The position numbers and the translations under genes were made by a program. DNA of 64,000 nucleotides from assembly GCA_944990035.1 (NCBI GenBank), contig CALYLX010000152.1:62001-126000 (forward strand). The letters are read 5' to 3'. Each line of letters opens with the position of its first letter. Position 1 is the first letter of the stretch. A model generated the notes under the pieces. That model ran no database searches. It worked only from the letters and a program-made list of their open reading frames with translations, and was not told the origin of the DNA. Shown here piece by piece: positions 36,401 through 48,726 of this stretch. Source of the DNA: Clitopilus passeckerianus. Its lineage: Eukaryota > Basidiomycota > Agaricomycetes > Agaricales > Entolomataceae.

Positions 36401-36606
36401 GTGCAAAACCGTGCATAGCAAAGCAATAGCTTCGGTCCGGTTGAGTCGCAGGCCACGAGCAAGGCGTTTTTGTGCTAAGAAACCAGCCTAAGTACACGAG
36501 AAAAGGGGAAGGTTGAGTATCAGAAACGAAGTCACGACTGTGAAACGATATGGCCACGTACCTGATGTAAAAGCAGCTTTTCTTGCTCCCTTGGATGCAA
36601 ACGCAT
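33438..36606 (-). CDS. URE1: Urease, single-chain (gamma-beta-alpha) fungal type
   Basis: Hydrolyses urea to ammonia and CO2 in the cytosol, using a two-nickel site loaded by accessory proteins encoded elsewhere. The start at 36606 gives [15 protein letters not shown], the gamma-subunit N-terminus. The beta-like part includes [20 protein letters not shown] and [20 protein letters not shown]. The alpha part holds the active site: [13 protein letters not shown] (first two Ni-binding His), [14 protein letters not shown] (the Lys that is carbamylated), [31 protein letters not shown] and the signature [11 protein letters not shown]. The C-terminus is [13 protein letters not shown] (stop at 33438). 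About eight short introns. Every metal ligand is present, so it should be active if the accessory genes exist. It lies between the unknown acidic protein and the NLR-C gene, with its start facing the 3' end of NLR-C. Confidence 0.95.
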
Positions 36607-37064
36607 TTCTGGTGAGGGTATATGGTTAAGGAACCTTGAGCCCTACCCCAGACGGTGGACAAGGGTAAAAATGGGGTTCCGGAGCAGCGAGATAAGCCTC
36701 AGGGACTTTGAAGGGTCTATGTTATCCGCGACATCACGTGTAGAGATAAGGACATAGAGCCGAGAGAAAGCTGGAAATAGTCGTGTTTTTCTTGCGAAAA
36801 TATGCCGAAGCAATGGATGGCCCCAAGGTCTCGTTCATGAGCGAACACATGAACATCCTGTTGTTGCAGGGGAGAAATGGTATTGGTTTGGGTTAAAGGA
36901 GGGTTTGGTGGCTGTGCCGACCTTGGCATTCGGAATGGATGGTGGTCAATGAAATGTGTTGGCATTTACAGAGAGGGATTGGAATGCATAGGGCAGAGAG
37001 AATACAGTGGTATATAGTAGTATACAGTAATAAATTGCACCACCAAATGAAATTCTTACAACCT
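36607..37064. other. Intergenic urease to NLR-C
   Basis: About 460 bases between the urease start and the NLR-C stop, both on the minus strand. Holds the urease promoter; an isolated CACGTG occurs near 36735. No gene is supported. Confidence 0.5.
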
Positions 37065-40000
37065 TCAGGATCGCTCGGGATACGAATAGTATGGATACAC
37101 AGGCTCGTCGTCAGGATGACTCTCCTTAAACCCAATGAATTCCAGATTGCGAACCGCACGCCCACTGATAGCTGAGATACTCCAACCTGATCCTTTCTTG
37201 GATTCCTTAATTATCTCTTCATACGCCAGGCGGGCTGCAAGCCAGTCCTGATTGCGAACATACACTTCGGCGAGCTCCTCAAGAATCAGGCTGATCTCGT
37301 AAGGCCATCCAACCTTATGTGCACTGGTTAAACCGTTTCGCAACGTTTCCAGAAGATCTGGTCCCCAATCCTCCACCTTCTTCATGCAACGAGCCTTGCA
37401 AAGGTAGAAGAAGCTGTCCTCGGGTAGGAGTTCTCGTGCCGTCAGCTCAAGCGCCTGATCGACAGTGAGGCGAGCCTCCTCGGGTTGATCCTCTTTCAGG
37501 TAATACCTGATCAAGGCGAGTTGGCAGAATCTGAGATCGTATGGTCGTTGGGTAGCGGAGAAGATTTCCCGCGTCTCCAAAAACTGTGCCAGGATTTGGG
37601 GGTACTCCACACTGGCCGTCGGGAGCAGTAACCAGTCTAGTTCAGCCGTCCAGAACTTGACAAGCCCATATATAACGCGGTCTGAGGCGAAGAATGGCTC
37701 CCAGCGAGACTTGATCTCGGATAAGGTAGCGTCAAGTTTTTCTTTCCAGCCAGGGTCATTTTCATCATCGTGGATGCAATAGAGTATCGGATAGTCTGAG
37801 ATACACGCTTTGAGCGGCATCCCGAGGGCCAAATACATGTCCCTGGCCTTCGCAAATCCATCAATGGCTAACGAGTTCAGCCAAAGATTAGATTGCTGTC
37901 GTGCAAGGCAAAATGTAACCTCTGCCTCGTGCAATGGGCTTTGTGAACGCTGCGCCACTACTAAAACCTGCTCAGCCATGTCAAGGCGTGGGCGGGTCCA
38001 GCATTGGTAGAAGGTGAAGCTAAGGAATGCGTCAAGCTGAATTGCGGTCGGCAAGGTTGCGTTCGGGGCGTGTAGTTCTCGGAGAATCTCCGTCAGGATT
38101 GCCTGCAGATTGACTTCTTGGGCTGCAATTTCCGGCATATCCGCCTTGTAGCGGGGGTCATTGGGACCCTCGATCATCGACTTGCGGGCGGAGAGGAAAC
38201 CAATGCATGCATCGTGGACAGAATGGCGGATTGTGTCAGGAATGCGGTTGTGTTGTCGCATGTAGGATTGGACAACTGGAAGGACGAGTAGGTGCACCTT
38301 CTTCGCCCCCTCTATGGCCAACTCCCGAGTAACCACGAGAGCGGCATTGCGAAGGGTGCTCAACCCTGTAAGCCTCCATGACTTGATCCATATTGACAGG
38401 TCGTCCTGATATACCCCGCCAGGAAGCATGGAGAGAACCTGCAACAGTTCAACCGCACCCGCCGATGTCGTGACGTATTTACTCTTGACTGAGAGTTCTA
38501 TGGAGTTGTCCATGCCCTTCGAACTATCTTCAACATCTGCGAGCATCTCGGAGCCGAGCGCATGCCATTCCAAGAGCATTTGGGTCGGTGAAGCGCTGGC
38601 GTACTTGGCTTGGGTCGCCACCAATGTCACCGCGTATGGAAGACGCCCAATGGCTTCAAGTAATGGGTCAAGGTCTTCGTTGTTTTCTGCCCAGGGTTCG
38701 TAAGCGGTGTAGATGCGTCTACAATCCTCGAGGCTCAGTATGTCCAAACGCTCTGCCTGCCAATGCAGGAGCGGCGGGAATTCTGAGCGCATTGTGACAA
38801 TGATGGAGACGTTTGACAACTTGTCAAGCGCTCGGAGAATGTTCCGGGTTAGCGTCTGGTCGCCTTCCACTGGGTGCCATGTGGTTTCAAAGTTGTCGAG
38901 GAGAATAATGTAAGGACTATTATCTTGCTCCAAGGTAGTAACCATTGCTTGAAGGGGATCGGTTTGGCTGGCCGTACCAAAACGACGGGCAAGGTACGCC
39001 AAAAGAGTACTGGGGGATGTGAGGCTTATACACGGGACCCAGATGCAGTTCTTGGTAGCAAACTTTGCTTTGACCGAGGGATGGTCAATGGCCGCAAGAG
39101 CTGTTGAAGTCTTTCCGATTCCGCCTGGGCCAAGGATGCACACGTGGGACTGTTTCGTATCACCGCTGACTAGTGCTGCAGCAATGCGCTCCACCACTAC
39201 ATCTCGTCCCAGAAAGACCTCGGGGACGGGAGGCATCTCTGTAGAGGCGGCGAAAAGGTCGGTTTCAGCGCCTGTCCTTTCCAGCATTGCCCGAAGTTCG
39301 TCAACAGAGCTCTTCATCTCGCGAACTTCGACCTCGATATGTTCAACCTTCTGAACGACGACTCTGGTGAGGCCATAAATCTCCTCTAGTTGATTATGTA
39401 TTTTCGTGAGATCTTGCGCAGCATGGATTCCGCGCAGGGTCTGTTGTATAGCAAATATGAATGGCAGGGAAGATTGTAGCAGGAAAGGGTACTGACCTGA
39501 AAACGATCGATTCCATCCTGGAAACATTCCACACATTCTTCAATAGTCTTCATATTCGCATCGGGGAGTAGAGTTGTCAAAATGACATTTTGGTTGCTAA
39601 TGGCTTCCAAACGTGTCGTGATCGAGGTCAGGCAACTATAGAATGAAGGAATGAGCTGATGAGTTATGGGCATGAAGGTTGAAAAGAACATACACTTTCA
39701 GATCCTGAAGTTCTTCGATGAGGCCTTGAGATGTCTTGAATATGGGATTGCCCTCTGGCTCTTTGGCGATTTTTGCAATGACCAAGAGAAAGCTTGCTAC
39801 ACGATTCTTCAAATCCCTCACTCTTTCTTGCACCTGATTTATAGTCTACACAATGTCAAACGAGAAATCCAATCATAGATTTGGTAGAACACCTACCTCG
39901 CATGTGGTTATCATGGAGACCCCAATGTCCAGAACTTCCTTAACGAGAGGAACGCCAACTAGACCTGCGACACCACTCAAGATGTCGATCGTTCTTTTAG

Positions 40001-40228
40001 TGGCTTCAATGGCATATTCTTTCTTCGAAGGAGTGGTTGCCTCGGGTTCCGCCTCATCTCGTTGCTTCTGGGGGCCTTTGGCGACGGTGGGGTCCTTCTC
40101 CGCCTGTCGAAAGGTTTTAACGCTTGGAAGGAGCTGAGATTATCGGCACGCACCTCTCGTGGCCTCTTCGGCTTCCCCTTTGCCCTTCTTTTCAGCCATG
40201 AGAAACATCCTGGATCATGGCTGGGCAT
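37065..40228 (-). CDS. NLR-C: intact STAND NTPase paralogue
   Basis: Same five-exon plan as NLR-A and NLR-B. The start at 40228 gives MPSHDPGCFSWLKRRAKGKP, whose basic tail matches the paralogues. Exon 2 starts AEKDPTVAKGPQKQ and includes EYAIEATKRTIDILSGVAG; exon 3 has RVASFLLVIAKIAKEP and exon 4 TRLEAISNQNVILTTLLP. NB-ARC: GPGGIGKTS, IILLDNFETTW, TMRSEFPPL, IGRLPYAVTLVA, VLSMLPGGVYQDDLSIW. The TPR-like tail ends ARLAYEEIIKESKKGSGWSI and the stop is at 37065. No frame break is seen. It is head-to-head with NLR-D, and the 454 bases between the two starts must serve both. Confidence 0.87.
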
Positions 40229-40682
40229 GTTGGAAAGCAGAAGCACAATGCCGTGGAATCTCAGTTTGAAAGGACATGCCGCATGCTGATGTCCGTCGCA
40301 GGCCGTCTTCGACTGAATTGAACCATACAGCGGCCACTCTGGGTCCGTCACCGAGCGCTAAAGACGCGAAGGCTTTTGAAGGCCATGAAAGGGCGAGAAC
40401 TGACTCTCAAGGTGGAAGGCGAATGACAACAGACGTAAAGCCCTGCATGATACGCGACCAAGCGAGTCAGTCTACATCTTCCATTCAACACTGACGGCTG
40501 ATTCTCGTGTTTTCAATCCAATTGCAAAGCTCTATGTTTTCCCGGCCAACAATCCTTCTTGGGTACGAATAAGCGCCTGCCCGTGATCAGGCCTCAGGCC
40601 TCAGGTCTTGTCGTGAATTTACATCAAACATGTGGCATTCATTCAGCACAAAGCTATCTCCCTTAAATCGTTTATATCCGGG
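40229..40682. promoter_or_regulatory. Shared region between divergent NLR-C and NLR-D
   Basis: 454 bases between the divergent starts. Contains CCTCAGGCCTCAGG-type short repeats near 40590-40606 but no clear TATA box. It does not contain the 36-bp element seen upstream of NLR-E and two F-box genes. Likely a bidirectional promoter. Confidence 0.4.
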
Positions 40683-43600
40683 ATGTCCAATAATGATGAA
40701 GGTCTTTGTCTTGGTTCAGGCGTCTGAAGAAGGGAAAAGCGAAGGGAAAGGAAAAGAAACCATTCGATGTGGGTATGAACCATAGCATTACCTTTATTCG
40801 TATTGAGTATCATGCCTTCACCTTCAAAGTTCAGACTCCCTCACCATCAACTTCCAACGCTTTAGAGAAAGCAGAAGACTCCAAACCGCTGACACCGGCG
40901 GCGAAAGACTATGCGTTTGAAGCCACCAAACGAACAATAGAGGTCCTGAAAGGTGTAGCGGGAATCGTCGGAATACCCCCCGTGAAGGAAGTGTTGGAGA
41001 TTGGTCTCTCTATTGTGACTACCTGCGAAGTAGGCCTCCGCATCATAGAAGTGCTTAAAAGCCTTACCCTGATGCCATGTAGGCAGCAAATGCAGTTCAG
41101 GAAAGAGAGTGGCCGAATTGAAGAATCGGATCGCCAGCTTTCTCTTGGTCATCGTGAAAATCGCCCATGATCCAAAAACTGTAACCAAGCTTGAAGCTTC
41201 AGATGATCTTATGAAAGAGCTTCAAGACCTAAAAGAGTGGGAATTATGATTTGTTCTCGCCTGCGCTAATTTTCGACGTTCCCTCAGTTGCCTCACTGCT
41301 GTCACAAAACGGTTGGAGACAATCGGCAACCAGAATATTCTGCTGACAACCCTGCTATCTGCTCCGAATATGAAAACCATTGAGGAGTGCATAGAATGCT
41401 TCCAAGACGGGATTACACGTTTCCAGGTCAGTTCCTTGGGCATCTCAAGTCGAAGGTTTTGAAATTTGATGCCTTTACCTTCATAATAGATTCTTCGACA
41501 AATACATGCTACTGAAGATCTCGCTCAGGTTCAGGATCAACTAGAAAATGTCCTGCAGACGCTCAACCACATTCAACTTGGGGTAAATGAGATTCAAAGC
41601 GAGATGAAGATTTCCTTCGCCGAGCTCCGCACCATGCTTGACAGGATGGGTGCTAAGACGGATACTTTTGCTACCTCGGCAGAAATGCCTCCTATCCCCG
41701 AAATCTTCCTGGGTCGAGATACCATTGTCAAACGTATCGCAGAGGCCGTATCCAGTGGAGACACGGCGCGGTCGCGCGTGTGTATCCTTGGTCCGGGAGG
41801 GATGGGGAAAACATCCACGGCGCTTGCAGTCATGTATCATACTGCACTTGATGGGAGATTTGACTCCAAAAACCGCATTTGGGTGCCTTCCGTCAGCCTT
41901 ACATCCCCTAATGCCCTCCTAGCATACCTCAACAGCCGTGTGGGCATCGCTAGCCAATCCGACCCTCTCCAGGTCATTGTTAGGGCCCTCAAGCAAGACG
42001 GTAGCTCATACATCTTTTTATTCGACAATTTCGAGACGCCATGGCATCCTATTGAGGGAGAACAGACTTTAGCGAGGAACATTCTTCGGGCATTTGACGC
42101 ACCGTCGAATCGCTCTATCGTAATAACCATGCGTTCAGGATTCCCTCCTCTCCCCCACTGGCATGCAGAACGCCTCGGCGCTTTGACACCTGAAGACTCA
42201 CGACGCGTCTACACCTCAATCAGGGGACAAACGGCCCTTGACCCGCTACTGGGAGCAGTTGGCCATCTTCCCTACGCCGTAACATTAATTGCCACCCAAG
42301 CCAAATACGCCAGCGCTTCGCCATCACAAATGCTGTCGGAATGGAAGGCCATAGGCTCCGAGATGCTCACCGATGTTGAAGACAGTTCGAAAGGCATGGA
42401 CAGCTCCATCGAGATGTCCGTGAAGAGCAACTATGTCACGAAATCGGCTGGTGCTACGGAATTGCTTCAGGTACTCTCTATGCTTCCTGGGGGCGTCTAC
42501 CAGAACGACATATCCATTTGGATGAAGTCGTGGAGGCTATCAGCATTGAGTACTCTTTGCAATGCCGCCTTGGTCGTTACGCGTGAAGTGACCATAGAAG
42601 GCGCAACGAGACTGCACCTCCTCGTTCTCCCCGTGGTACAATCCTACCTACAACGCCACGATCGAGTTCCCAGAAACATCCGACAATTGGTTCATGATGC
42701 ATGTACCAACTTTCTCAGCGCCCGAAAATCCGTTGTCGAAAGACCCAACGATCCCCAATGCAGAACTGCTCTACCGGAGATCACAGCGCAGGAGATCAAC
42801 CTGCAAGCCATGCTGACCGAAATACTTCAAAGCTTTCAAAGCCAAGAAAACTCGTCAATGACATCCACCCCTGACCGACATGCAGCATCTCTAGAACAAC
42901 TCGATGCCCTTCTTACATTTGCCTTTTACCAATGCTGGACCCGGCCACGTGTTGACTTTGCTCAGCAAGTCCTCGCCTTGGTACAGTGCGCCAGAAGCTC
43001 CTCCCACGAGGCAGAAGCCACATTTTGCCTTGCGCAACAACATCTTTCTTTCTGCTTGTGCCAAGTGCCGTCAGTGGTTTTGAGAAGGCCAGAGATCTAT
43101 ATCTCTCGCTCAATCTGATAGTCAAGGACTGCTATTCGGACGTCCTCATGGTTTACAATATGGAAGAAGACAACCCCACTGATGCATATGATATCAGAAA
43201 GCGCAGACTCGAGGCCACCCTGGAAGCACTGGAGCTTCGATGGAAGCCTCACTTCTCCAAGAATCCTGTCGTCTGCGCGCTCGTCTTATACCGGATTGCA
43301 GACACATCGTGGCTCTTCGAATTCTTTCCCTTCGATCGCACCCTACGCTTGAAGAATTTCTTAGAAGCCCAAGCTATTTTCAAGTCAACACACAGATATT
43401 TTGACCTTCGCCAAATTTACCTCGCGTTAGGTAGATACTACCTTCAGTATGATCAACTTGACACGTCCCGTGCATCGATTGATTGTGCCCTGGACCTCAC
43501 CGTCAAGGAGCACCTTCCCGAGGACGGGGATTGTGTCTTCTCTTATGTTCTCAAAGCACGCTATCTTAAACGTGTCGGAAATTGGGAATCAGAACTCCAT

Positions 43601-43900
43601 GCAGTTCTCCGACATGGATTGACCAATGGAGAGGAAAATGGGCTGTGCTACGACATTGCTCTCGTTTTGGAAGAGCTTGGGGAGGTTTACGTTCGTGAAG
43701 GGGACTGGGCTGCTGCGCAGACAGCTTATGAAGGGATAATAAAGCAGTCCGTGAGGGGGTCAAGCCGCAGTCTGCAGCTTCAACGGGAAAAGGCAGAGAA
43801 AAGTCTGATATACATTGATGTTCAAGAAGGCCGGGGATATTCTAATGACTCATCCGCCGACGTATCCATAGTCAGCTTTCATGGCCCTGAGAAATTTTAG
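40683..43900 (+). pseudogene. NLR-D: frameshifted STAND NTPase paralogue
   Basis: Homologous over its whole length to NLR-C, but with three breaks. In exon 1 the ATG at 40683 opens MSNNDEG and then the expected SWFRRLKKGKAKGK continues in another frame; one base is missing near 40703. In exon 3, GAAAGAGAGTGG (41101-41112) has two extra bases compared with the paralogues, breaking the VQERVAELK frame. Near 43055 the frame shifts by one base again, between ATFCLAQQHLSF and VSGFEKARDLYL, splitting the TPR-like tail. Otherwise all motifs are there: GPGGMGKTS, IFLFDNFETPW, TMRSGFPPL, VGHLPYAVTLIA, VLSMLPGGVYQNDISIW, ending with EGIIKQSVRGSS and a stop at 43900. A short intron cannot explain the shifts. 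Sequencing error at three independent sites is possible but unlikely. Confidence 0.75.
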
Positions 43901-44420
43901 TGACTTTCTTCGCAACCGCGAAGGACCGCTTTTTTTGCCAACCCTTTACTGTAATCATTGCATATCTCTTTTATACACATTTGGCTTCGCATCTTCGCCA
44001 TCAATGATCTATGTGCATCTTTACCAACTCTTAAAAGGCCAGATTTGCAGCCTTACAATGCCTTGCCACATTCTAGCAGATGTTCAACAAAGATGTATGA
44101 GTCTATTTGTTTCGCCTCCATTGCAGATCCCAGCTCTCCCAGACCACTGTATTCTAATGCACTAGTATTCCACAAAAAATGGGCAATATTTTTCCGAGAG
44201 TTGCTGGTCTCAAAGGAATAAAGCCCGGAAAGAACAGAGTTCATAGTCCTACGATGCTATAGCAAGGAAATCTCTTTGCTCCAGTAGAACCTATAGGGTC
44301 TTTAGTTAGGCTTCCAACCAAAAGCTAGAGTTGACGAGATCCTACATGAGTCTGAGATCTGGGGGCCCAGTTGATCGCCTCGAAAACAATTTCCACACCT
44401 TCTGATACCTCTTGCAGCCT
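43901..44420. other. Intergenic, convergent
   Basis: About 520 bases between the 3' ends of NLR-D (plus) and the F-box-2 gene (minus). From 44420 down to about 44330 the sequence still aligns with the C-terminus of the F-box paralogues, beyond that gene's stop codon. Nothing else is supported. Confidence 0.5.
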
Positions 44421-45638
44421 TCACCATACCTGGTCCTGGAAGAAATTCTCCACCACCGCTCTCTCAAGCTCATACGATCCCAGACATATTCGAAAGCTGG
44501 GCGTCAGAGGAAATCTGGTCCTTAGCTTTGTAATTAAGGTGAGCCACGAATACCCATCTGTGAGCTCTGCCAGCCTTCCAATCTCACTTGCAAAGCCAAA
44601 AATGACTTTGATGCATTGGATCATAGGCGGAGCGGGTAAAGACGAAAGGATACGCCACATCGTCTCCTCAAATACCGATGTATGGTCTTTCAGCAAGTCT
44701 ATAATCCCCACAGACACCGTGACGAGGCTTGTGCAGTGAGAGAAATCAATGCGGCTGTAGTGCTTCATGAGATCTGAGTAGATGGAGGTTGGTCAGTGTT
44801 TTGAAAAGAACTAAGGGTGTAGCTCACCGGGCTGAGCGCAATAGTCACTGAGATTAACTACCAGATGACAGATGGTAGGCCCGGAACGACAGAGGAATTC
44901 GGAAATGATTGGGTCTGGTTCGTCGTCCAAGTGAAGATAAAACTTGTTTACTGGCGTATCCCCCTGCGCCAACATCACGCCAGTTTGGTGCAGAGTTACC
45001 AACGAAGTAGCGTCGATGGCTTCGATACGCACACTGGCATTTTGGATACAACGACGACTCAGCTGAGAATTGTTATCCTCCACTGTCTCGTCGCTGTCCC
45101 AAGGAGGCCTGGGAGGGAGAAGTAGTCTTGTCTTGTAGAACGAGAGTAACTTCGTTGTCGGAGGGAGGTGATCCCAAAAGTGAAAAAATCTTTCGCGATA
45201 TGAGAACACGGCAGAATCGATCTCAACCCTGCTTGCTGCCAGGTGAGCCATAAAGTCGAGTATATCCTTCGGAGGGGCATTGAGTATGGATTTGGGCAGA
45301 TTTCGAAAACGGAGAAGGGTAAGATTGACAAGTTTGCGTCCCAGTTGGGCAGCGTTTCCCCTTGACTGCTTGTGGCGATATGAGAGACTTGTGAACGATC
45401 CATTGAACGTTAGACTTCGAACAGCAGTTGCGATAGTCGTCGAAGGATCCTGGATAAGGTCAAATAATTGGTCTATCCGACCGTCATCGGCTTGTCCATG
45501 GAAGCATATGTTTTCAAAAATGATCCTTCGACACCGCTGAGAGAAATACCGAGATGTTTGACTGAGCGTGAGAAGTGTCGTTCTCTCAGCACAAGCGATG
45601 ATAGGATCCGCTAGGTCGAGGTCAAGCGCAACCATCAT
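44421..45638 (-). CDS. F-box-2: F-box-like paralogue with early stop
   Basis: Starts MMVALDLDLADPIIACAERT at 45638. The first 60 residues (TLLTLSQTSRYFSQRCRRII) look like a divergent F-box helix pair; the rest is specific to this local family. Exon 1 is 45638-44828, the intron 44827-44774, and exon 2 starts DLMKHYSRIDFSHCTSLVTV. The stop TGA at 44421-44423 comes about 30 residues earlier than in the two paralogues. The same frame downstream of the stop still encodes the family tail (RLQEVSEGVEIVFEAINW), so this is a nonsense truncation. Such F-box-like proteins often expand in basidiomycetes. The function (SCF substrate adaptor) is inferred from the domain only. Confidence 0.65.
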
Positions 45639-46005
45639 GGAGAGTCAATCGGAGAGTTTCTACACTGTAGTGGCTGTCGTTATCGTTGTTCGACGGCAGA
45701 CGAAACAACTCCTTACTGTATACCATCTCTCCGCTGTGCGGACACCTCTAATGCAACTGTTGATCCTCAATGGTATAGTAGTGCTCGTGCGATCCATTCC
45801 GCTGGGCTTCTTTGCGGTATGCCTCCCCTTAGTCATCGATGGTCAGACCGAGTCAAGTTTTACTCATGAAATCGGAGAAGGGTGCCCATGACGCTCTTCA
45901 GTATGTTACGCGTTGTAACTCACATACAAATATAGTTACACTAAGAAGACACTAAGAAGCTATCGCAAGGAAGTCCTCTTGCGACAAAAGAATCTAAAAT
46001 TCTGT
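45639..46005. other. Short spacer between F-box-2 and F-box-3
   Basis: About 370 bases with no supported gene; upstream region of F-box-2 and 3' flank of F-box-3. The 36-bp element found upstream of F-box-3 is absent here. Confidence 0.5.
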
Positions 46006-47365
46006 TCAGCCTTTCAATCGAGAGTGAGACTTTTTAAATGGTCTTACATGATGCTGAGGCGGGGGTTTCCAGGTCATGGCTGTGAAGACGAGTTCCACGT
46101 CTTTGAATATCGACTGTAGCTCCAATACCCGGGATTGGAACAGGTCTTCCACAGCCGCTTTCGTTGTGTCGTTGAACGATCCTATACAGATTCGGAAGCA
46201 AGGGGTCAGAGGGAATATACTCTTTAACTTCGTAATCATATTGAGCCATGAGTATCCATCTATAATCTCTGCCAGACTTTCTTTCTTAGCCGTAAAGCCG
46301 AAAATGACTTTCACGCATTGAATGATAGATGGGTTCGGTAAGGACGAAAGGGTCGTCCACATGGTTTCCTGGAAGATTGATGTGTAATCCTTAGCCAATT
46401 CAATGATCCCAACGGACACTGTGATAAGGCTCGTGCAGTGGGAGAAGTCCATTCGTGTGTAGTACTCCATGAGATCTGAGTAGAATGCGGTTAATCCTGT
46501 GAAGAGAGTTGGAAATGTAAACACTTGATTTACCGCAGTCCGTCTCGAGAAAGCTGTCACAGAGATTAACCACTAGATGTTGGATGGTAGGTCCCGAACA
46601 ACGAAGGAAATCGGAGATGACGGAAAGAAGTTTATCTTCTCCATCAATCGAGGATGAGAAAAGAAGATAAAACTTATTTACAGGTATAGGCTCTCGTCTC
46701 GCGAGCACGCCGGCTCTATAAAGACTGACCAATGACATATTGTCGATCACCTCGATGCAAACGTGGGAGTCCGGAATACAACGACGAGCTATCTGAGAAC
46801 TGTTTCCTTCGGTTGGATCATCGCTGTCCTGAGTAGGTCCAGGGTAGAGAAGTAGTTTTGTCTTGTAGAATGTGAGCCACTTCGTTGTCGGAGGGATGTG
46901 ATCCCAAAAGCGATTAAATCTTGCAACATGTGAAAACACGGCAGAATCAATCTCAATCCTGTCAACCGTCAGGTGGGACATGAATTCAATTATTTCTTTC
47001 GGAGGGATGTTGAATATGTATGCCGGTAGACGGTGAAATCGCAGCAGGACGAGATTGACGAGTTTATGTGCCAGCCGGGAAACATTCGGCCTCGGTTGCT
47101 TATGGCGATATTGAGGATCAGCATATGATTTATGGAATGTTAGAGTTCGAATAGCAGTTGTGATGGTCGCAATGGGATTATCGAGAAGGTCAAAAAATGG
47201 GTCTATCCGACAGTCATCCGCTTGTCCGTGAAAGATCACGGTTTCGAAAAAGGCCCTTCGACAGCGCTGACAGAAATATCGGGATGTTTGACTGAGTGTG
47301 AAAAGGGTAGTTCTTTCGGCATAAGCAATAAGGTGATCGGCTAAGTCGAGGTCAAATACGACCAT
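46006..47365 (-). CDS. F-box-3: intact F-box-like paralogue
   Basis: Start 47365 (MVVFDLDLADHLIAYAERTT), with the same F-box-like opening TLFTLSQTSRYFCQRCRRAF. Exon 1 ends at 46534 with a GTAAAT donor, the intron is 46533-46476, and exon 2 opens DLMEYYTRMDFSHCTSLITV. The C-terminus is FKDVELVFTAMTWKPPPQ followed by a basic end and a stop at 46006. About 433 residues. This is the only member of the local trio that I read as complete. The promoter region (47366-47845) is similar to the one upstream of F-box-4 at 57.8-58.2 kb, so gene and promoter were duplicated together. Confidence 0.7.
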
Positions 47366-48726
47366 GTTGGAGGTCCTGACACCGAGGTGGTTGTAGTACT
47401 AGTTGTCGTTCAACAGCAATGAGCGACTTAGCTCCTTTTATCAAGTGTGGTCCGAGTCGGGCCTGCACAGTACGTAGGACACCCAAACTCAAGTTCCGCT
47501 GCAGATCACATAATTTTCTTGGAGCCAGAAATTTCCAAGGTCTGTCGGCTGAGTACGCTAAGAACGGCGTGAAGAAGACTATCCCCGCTGTATGCATGGG
47601 GGCGCCATGCTCAACTGAGTCAACTTGCTGATTAATTTGCAGTAGTAAGTGCAGTAGTGGCAGTTGAATAAATGTATTCCGTCCAATGTAGGGGGGAGCA
47701 CCATGGTCGCGCAAGAAAGCCCAGAATTCAATAGCATGTACGAAGTGTCAATTTCTGGGAAGAAGACTTGACTTGACAAACAATTTTGTTCTCCGAGATG
47801 ACCTCATTCGACGCCAATTGACCCGCCCTAAACTGCCACGTGATCTTGAAACCATCCTGAATGGAATTTTGTGTTGATTTCACGATGCGCGATTTCGGAC
47901 GAGATCGGTGCATACTTGTCGAGTTCACCTTGCATCTCTAATTAACCGGCGCTTGAGAATACGAAGCCTAAAACCCAAGTCGGATGGCAAGAACAGCGAT
48001 GAGGGCCAAGCTTCAAGCCTGAAGGCACCTACGAGGAAAGTTGAACAGTAGGATAACTAAATATGCTATAGACTAAAGTAGAATTACCCCGTCTTTGGGC
48101 GGACAAAAACAGTTTCAATTCTTGAAAATAAAAAGAGGACAGTCCCAGCTACATTCTAATTGGTTCTTGTTTGAGTTTAGTCATCCCCAAGTCGCTATCC
48201 CGCCGTGTTGGGCAGGGGGGCCTGCCCTGGACGAAAGCTCCTCGTATTTCTAGCGACCATCGGCAGACCTCGTATCCACTGGCAGAGCGTGATAATCGCT
48301 ACACTAGCCTCGTTGAATGTCGTTGGTCAACCTTTCCATAACTGAGTACCTGTTTTGTGATCACTAGCTAAGCAGTATATCCGAGGCTCCGCTATACCAT
48401 CTCACATTATCGCACGTTTTTCTTTGTCTTCCTTTTTCCGTTGTAACCCGTATCGGACCTTCAGAGAATCCTGCATGATAACCACTTCACCACTGGGGCT
48501 TGCTAAACCTCAAGCTTTTCGGTTGAAAGGTTATAGTCCTCGGCTTGCCAGGCAATCCAATAAAGTAATCCTCAGTTCCGAGAAATCTAATCCTAGCTTC
48601 TTATACTGTTATGTAAACCTACACATCGGTCAACATCTCTTCTAAGTAAATACAATCAACACAAATTATGTTACTATCACTACAGATGTCCCTCACTGGC
48701 AAACTTCAAACTCACAAGTACAAATA
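47366..48726. other. F-box-3 upstream region and NLR-E 3' breakpoint flank
   Basis: The part from 47366 to 47845 aligns with 57822-58238, for example the stretches GCGTACTCAGCCGACAGACC and GTCGCTCATTGCTGTTGAAC, and is the promoter region of F-box-3. From 47846 to 48726 I find no gene. Whatever joined the truncated NLR-E at about 48727 should lie here, but I cannot identify a mobile element. Confidence 0.5.
47810..47845 (-). promoter_or_regulatory. Shared 36-bp element, copy 1 (upstream of F-box-3)
   Basis: On the minus strand: GATCACGTG, two or three variable bases, GTTTAGGGC, two bases, GTCAATTGGCGTC. It contains two palindromic cores, CACGTG and CAATTG. Lies 445-480 bases before the F-box-3 ATG, in the gene's reading direction. 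Confidence 0.6.

Noticed and set aside
42986..43900. Separate gene made of the second part of NLR-D
   Set aside because: It aligns with the TPR-like tail of NLR-C and joins the upstream frame by a one-base shift, so it is the end of the NLR-D pseudogene.
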